From the NCBI GenBank assembly GCA_918807975.1, contig OU964934.1, positions 14,446,001-14,510,000 on the forward strand: a DNA stretch of 64,000 nt, written 5' to 3'. Shown here in pieces: positions 58,780 to 64,000 of this stretch. How positions within the stretch are numbered: the first letter of the stretch is position 1; each line of letters opens with the position of its first letter. Under the pieces are notes generated by a model. The model saw nothing but the letters and a program-made list of their open reading frames with translations, had not been told where the DNA came from and did no database searches. The translations under genes and the position numbers were made by a program. The stretch comes from Aplidium turbinatum (lineage: Eukaryota; Chordata; Ascidiacea; Aplousobranchia; Polyclinidae).

Positions 58780-59680
58780 CTTCATGACTCATACAGTTCA
58801 CTCTCTCCCCGTTCTCCCCTTTTTTTATTGTGTTTTTTTTCTTTTAACCTTTGAAATTTGCTCTTCTCAAATGTGGCAACACCTTCATGAGAGGAAAATT
58901 TCCAAAACAGTCTATCCTCTGCGGTTTCCTCCCAATTTGTGCAATTGGTATTGCACTTTTTAAGATTACTTTTCAGTAAGTCTTCGTACCACTTCTTTTG
59001 TCCACCTACCAAACGCTTACCTTTAGCTAATTCTGTGTAAAAAAAATGCTTAGGAACACGCTGATCTGGCATTCACCCTACATGCCTGCACCATCTGAGT
59101 TGGTTTTTGAATAATGCGGGACTCAATGCTTTTTGTTTCAGCTTCTTCTAGCACGCTCAAATTGTTCTCTTTTCTTCTCAGCTGATATTCAAAATTTTGC
59201 GCAGGCAGCGTTGTTGAGAATTTTCAAGAGTTGTAATATGGTTTCGGTAGATTGTCCAGGTTTCGGAGGCATACAGTAGGCCTAATGTTGTGATAACAAC
59301 TGCATTGTAGACGGCGAGCTTTGTAACTTTTCGTTTTTTATATGTTATGATTGTCAACTATTCGTGAGCGAAGTTTTCCAAAAGCAGTGCTAGCACACTT
59401 TAAGTTTAAACGATGTTGCATTTAATCCTACAGGTCAACGCTATTTGAAATTTCACTTCCTGGATAGCAAAAGTGCTTCACATCCTTTAGTGGTATACCA
59501 TCGAAAAGAATTTCTGGCAGAGCACTGTTACGATCTTTAAAAAGTGGTTGAAAAAAAACTTGAGTCTTGTTAATATTGACGTTAAGTCCAAGCTTTTTGT
59601 ATGCTTGATGAAAAACATACACAATTTGCTGTAGGTGGTTCCCATCCTCACACACCAACAACGCGGAAGAAGCCTACCAG
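58780..59680 (-). mobile_element. LINE reverse-transcriptase 3' half fragment
   Basis: On the - strand, 59661-59428 encodes YKKLGLNVNINKTQVFFQP and IPLKDVKHFCYPGSEIS, the RT region with the K-T-x-V and F-YLG-S-motifs. Then 59072-58782 encodes MPDQRVPKHFFYTELAKGKR, VGGQKKWYEDLLKSNLKK and WEETAEDR. The two parts belong to one broken copy. Confidence 0.8.
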
Positions 59681-59845
59681 GAATTTTGTGATGCAATAAC
59701 ATCAGCGGCAAAACACTCCATCCCCCGCGGCCGACAAAAGAACTGCATGCCGTGCTGGGATAAGGAGTGCAAAAGCCTCAACTCCGTCTTCCTCCACGGC
59801 CCCCAGGGCAACGACACCAACAGCTGCTCAGTAGGCTGGCGCAAA
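59655..59845 (+). mobile_element. LINE endonuclease-RT linker fragment
   Basis: The + strand reads EEAYQEFCDAITSAAKHSIP, RGRQKNCMPCWDKEC. This is the linker between endonuclease and RT in jockey-like ORF2 proteins (AAK-SIPRG...PCWD-EC). About 60 codons, flanked by unrelated sequence. Confidence 0.75.
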
Positions 59846-59849
59846 ATCA

Positions 59850-61431
59850 CGAAAAAATTTTTTTTGCTTTTGAATTTTTCGTCAGTTTGGAATATTGTTC
59901 CTTTTGGTAAATATATCTCCTACACCAAATTTCACAAAAAAATATTAACGTTTGACCCTGGTTCACCTGGTTTGAATTTTTTCTATTTTCGCTTATCCCT
60001 GAAACTGCTCACCCGCTATCTTCTAATGCACTCTAGCATCTTAATGGACACAATAAGAGGCAGTAACACAAACTTGTAGCAAGCAAAGTGGTTTAATTAG
60101 CAACTCTATGAACACTGACACATGTATTACTCTCAAAATTTCGAATTCTACCACATTTCAGACATGATTTTCTTTGTGCACTCTTCACGTAGTAAATATC
60201 TAATGCTTTCAGTTTCTTGAATCATTTGACGATGTTTATCGATTTTCATAGGCCAACAAAACTTTTTTTATATAAAGACATGTGAGAGTCATTTTAAGGT
60301 ATTTCGAGGCCCCTGATTCTGAAAATGCACTAAGTTTTCTCGAATTGGCTTTAGTTTTTGAGTTACAGCAAAAATATTTGTTTCGCAATTTTGAGCCCCT
60401 ATAGATTTAACGTCGTGTCGTTTACTACATAGACAAAACTGGAAGTAATCCCAGGCACATTTCTGAGTTGTATAAAAACGCTATTTGGAACCAATCACGT
60501 TGATTACAACCCAAACAAACAGCTATTTAACGTTTACTAGCCTAGTACCAATTGGTCACAGCGGTAAACCATAATCTCTTCGTGGGAAAATTGTAACGTA
60601 AGATTCCCAAATCCGTTCGTCTGCATGCAATGACCCAAAAATAAACACACTTTCGAAACGTCTATTCAAACAGTGTATTCCAGTAAAATTAGCCCGAGGC
60701 TATCGAAAATAGGTGTAACGCCTACACCTCTAAAAAAACTGTCACTACAATACAGATTAATTGGATAAAAGACGGAACTTTTGTCCAGCTAGCAAGCACT
60801 AAGCCAACAGTTAAATGAGCGGCCAACTTTCAAGCAATCATTTTACGAATGACCAGAATAGATATCAATATCTCAAATTCACGTATGCAGTACTGTGACG
60901 CAATAATGAAAAACAATTATGAAGTCATTCAACAGGTGTTCGAGCTAGTGAACCAATGCATTCATGTTTAAACAGGTCCAAACAGATTTAAACAGGTCTG
61001 ACACAAGTCTTATTAACGCTGGTGCAATTTTGGCTCATGTTTTAGGAATTTCCATGACGTAATATTCAGTAGACTTGAACGGTTTTTACATGACGTTTGA
61101 TTTGGTGAAAATTGTCGGGAACATAGCGGCCCCTAGTTATGACAGTCTGACATGGCATAACTAAAAAGAATTGACGACAATTGTGAGCCAATGAATAAAA
61201 ACACATGATACACTAATTGTTTGAATCACTCACGTTTAAGTTAATACGTAAATACAAAGGGCATGCAAAGAATGAACAACAATACGGAATAATACACGAC
61301 GATACATGAAATTGGTACCATAGGTACACGCTAAAATGACGCTATATACAATAGTTGCGATAATAACCGACTGTTCCGGGCTCAGACAAGGGTCGGCCAC
61401 CGCAGACAAAACCAGGCTCAAACCCTAACAC
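59850..61431. other. Intergenic or element-flanking sequence
   Basis: No gene was recognised. The right part probably includes the 3' untranslated or LTR region of the BEL/Pao element, since the element's frame ends at 61432 on the - strand. Without a second LTR in the window its edges cannot be set. No signal-peptide exon of gene 2 was found here. Confidence 0.4.
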
Positions 61432-64000
61432 TTAGGTGTTCTTTACGGGGGCGAGGCACGAAATATCCCTCAACACATAGTCTACTTTTACTTTCCCCGT
61501 ACTCTCATCATAGTTGCAGACGGCAACTTTGGCTCTACGAACCACAGGCTTCCCTTTCCTAATTTGTGGAACTACCTCATGCACCCTCCCAAGTTGATAC
61601 TTCCCACGTTTACCAATGTCTTGGAGAGAACCTACCACTACAAGTTGACCAGGCTCCAAATTCTCGGCCATTTTTAGCCATTTTTTCCGGCCCTGAAGAC
61701 CTGGCAAGTAAAAATCGATCCATTTATTCCAAAACTGCTGAGAAAGTGATAAATTGAACCGATAATCCCTTCTTAATTGGTCACGATCATGTGGTTGCCC
61801 AACAGCACAGTATGGGTCTAAGTATGGGGTCAAAAGTGAGGCAGGGGTGATGACAGTAAAATCCCTAGGGTCGTCACTCAAAGGTACCAAAGGGCGTTCG
61901 TTCACGATCCGAACGGCACTGCCTGTGTACGTAAGCAGTTCAATGAAATTGGGCTTACGTAATGAAGAGTCCAAAATGTGAAAGAAGTATTTGGTCATAT
62001 CGGCCACGAAACCAAATCTTTCAAGCCGAAATCTAGCCAAGACATCTGCCAGAGGGTTTAGCAAGTCAGACAAGTCAAGACAAGAAGACATTAAATCATT
62101 AACACAAGTTCCTCGAAATTCAGATTGTTTTAAAGCCTTCTTCTTTAAATCAGCAGCTCTATCTGACGCCAACACAAAATTGTTAGGTAAATCAATAACT
62201 TCCTTCAACGGAACAGGTATCTCAAATCGACCATCTTTCAACTCAATATTCGGTTCGACAAGTTCTCTAGCCAAAATATCATTGCGAGACAATTCACAGG
62301 TTTCATTTTGCAAAGTCAAATCCTGAATGACTTTATTCAGGTCTGCTATTTCCATATCGCGAGACTCAATTTTACGCTGAAAGCCAGAGATGACATCCGA
62401 CTCTGAAGACGTCTGCACTCTGCACACTTTAGCAACGCTTTCAACTAAGGGTGACTTACCACCACAAGCCAACCAACCGAGAGGAGTGAGTAAAGCATGC
62501 GGTTCACTGCGATTTTCACCAACACGTTCTTCTTTTGCCCACATCAAATAAGCGTTGTCGTTGCCAATCAGTACATCTACAGTACTACAATCATTCAAAT
62601 GAAACATATTCACGTCATGAAAATGACGGAAACCACTTAAATCTTGTTTATGGGGTAAAGTTTTAACATCGTCAGCCCAAGCTGGGTTAACCACCGAGGT
62701 TATATCACAAAACAGTTCATCAGTCTCTAACGACTGGATGTTGAGTTTAACAAGGTCAGCACAAGTAGGTTTCTGACCAGCCAGAGTATCCATTTTAAAC
62801 GACGCTTTATCATACGGTTTAAGACCAAGTTCGCACACCAAGTCACTCGAAACAAAGGTCAACTGCGAACCAGGATCATGCTGACAATACACCAACTTCG
62901 ATTTGCCAGTCATTGGATTCAAAACACGAGCAGCAGTAACGCGGTTAAAGGCTGCTTTAACATTTCCAATCTTAACATTACGCACAGGAACTCTGGCACC
63001 AGCCTCATCTTTACCGACCAAATCCAGAGAATCACGTGACGTCACATAAAAATCATGCAGAAGAAAATAGTGTTTCCTATCGTTGGTAGGTCCACACTTA
63101 CGACAGTTATTTGCATGATTACAGTCTCTAACCATATGCTGGCGCAAACAATTCAAGCATTTGCCAGCTTTCACAATGACATCTCTCCGATCTTTAGGTG
63201 TCAAGCGCAAAAATTCTTTACAATTAGACAAAAAATGATATTCAACTTGACCACGTGACGAACAACAAAAACATGCCGGTATGTCACTACGTCTGGCCAC
63301 ACCACCGCGCGGTGCGCCAACAGCAGTCGAGTACTGCGAACTCCCTGAAATCACATTATCATGGGGTTTTACCGACGTCTGCCTAACCGGACATGAAGGC
63401 AATTTTCCTTTACCAAACTTTTTAAAATGCTGCGACTCACCAGAATCGCCCATTAGCATAATGCTAAAATCAGTCGACTTGCGCGTTTCCTCCCGTACTA
63501 CAAAATCAAACAAACTCTGAAAGGTAGGTTCCTCAGTGCTACCATACTGATCACCTAAAAAGTCAAGATAACGCTGCTTAGCGTCAAACGGGAGTCGCTT
63601 AGCCAAATCCAAAACAAAACGTCCTTCTAATTTATCACGCTGACCATAAGCTTTCGCGTAAAGCAAACACTGCGACAATTCATCTTTAAACTCTTTCAAA
63701 TCACTGGAAGAGATAGAAGTCAATTTGCTACCATAGCGATACTTTCTAATTTCTGGTTCTGCGAAAAGACCTCCACGAACCCCAAAACGTTGGGACAAGC
63801 GAGCTAACGACATTTCTATCCTGTCTTCCTCTGACAAGCCAGGAGTGTCAGAAACCAAATTAGCAATCGTTTGTGCAGCTGTTCTAACACAAGCTGCTTG
63901 CAACAAAGTCAAACGAGTTCCCTTAAAGGGCGAAGCTGCCATCAAGGCCATAACACGATTTTTAAAGAAGACAAATGGCATATTATTACCATCGTAACCA
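61432..64000 (-). mobile_element. BEL/Pao LTR retrotransposon, partial and broken
   Basis: One long - strand frame of 849 codons (63981-61432). In order it shows a gag region with a Cys/His knuckle block (CFCC, CLNCLRQH, CRKCG), an aspartic-protease-like region (DPGSQLTFVSSDL, then DVLIGNDN and TPLGWLACGG, as in Pao-type proteases), a scrap of reverse transcriptase (FGFVADMTKYFFHI), and an integrase-end or DUF5641-like tail (WNKWIDFYLPGLQGRKKW, LEPGQLVVVG, GRVHEVV). The element is broken, with about one major break, and not self-sufficient. The long open frame suggests a fairly young copy. Its 5' part runs off the right edge of the window; no LTR pair is visible. Confidence 0.9.

Overview
This is AT-rich metazoan nuclear DNA, most likely from a tunicate (ascidian) or another invertebrate deuterostome. 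The reasons are many short exons with GT-AG introns, several tRNA-derived SINEs, jockey/L2-like LINE pieces, a Penelope-like element, hAT and piggyBac-like MITEs, a BEL/Pao element, and receptor tyrosine phosphatases of animal type. The species call is inference.

Two paralogous host genes dominate the window, arranged tail to tail. Gene 1 runs on the + strand (last 26 coding exons, 1022-19265; its 5' end lies left of the window). Gene 2 runs on the - strand (24 coding exons found, 58425 down to 26567; the signal-peptide exon was not found). Both encode a receptor-type protein tyrosine phosphatase with a C-type lectin-like head, a membrane-proximal domain, one transmembrane helix, a tyrosine-rich juxtamembrane segment, an active-looking phosphatase domain D1 and a degenerate D2. 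Exon sizes and intron phases match one for one, apart from three small in-frame length changes and one large difference: gene 2 lacks the three exons that carry two FN3-like domains in gene 1. That cassette is phase 1-1, so its absence keeps the frame, and a LINE tail sits in its place. All exons join without a stop: 1138 codons in gene 1 from its first visible exon, 990 in gene 2.

Layout: 1-390 is a MITE; 391-19265 is gene 1, with SINEs, a foldback element and ribozyme-like repeats in its introns; 19266-26566 is the spacer between the two 3' ends, with SINE, hAT and LINE debris; 26567-58425 is gene 2, whose introns are swollen by transposons. The intron at 42733-50998 is about 8.3 kb against 236 bp in gene 1 and holds LINE-in-LINE, Penelope-like, hAT and MITE-in-hAT nests. 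From 57.8 to 59.9 kb lie LINE fragments on both strands, and 61.4-64.0 kb holds part of a broken BEL/Pao LTR retrotransposon on the - strand.

The likely system is a pair of lectin-headed receptor phosphatases. They would convert extracellular binding into phosphotyrosine control through D1 and through YxN and ITIM-like docking tyrosines. The duplicate has diverged in its ligand head, has lost FN3 spacing and has damaged D1 signature motifs.
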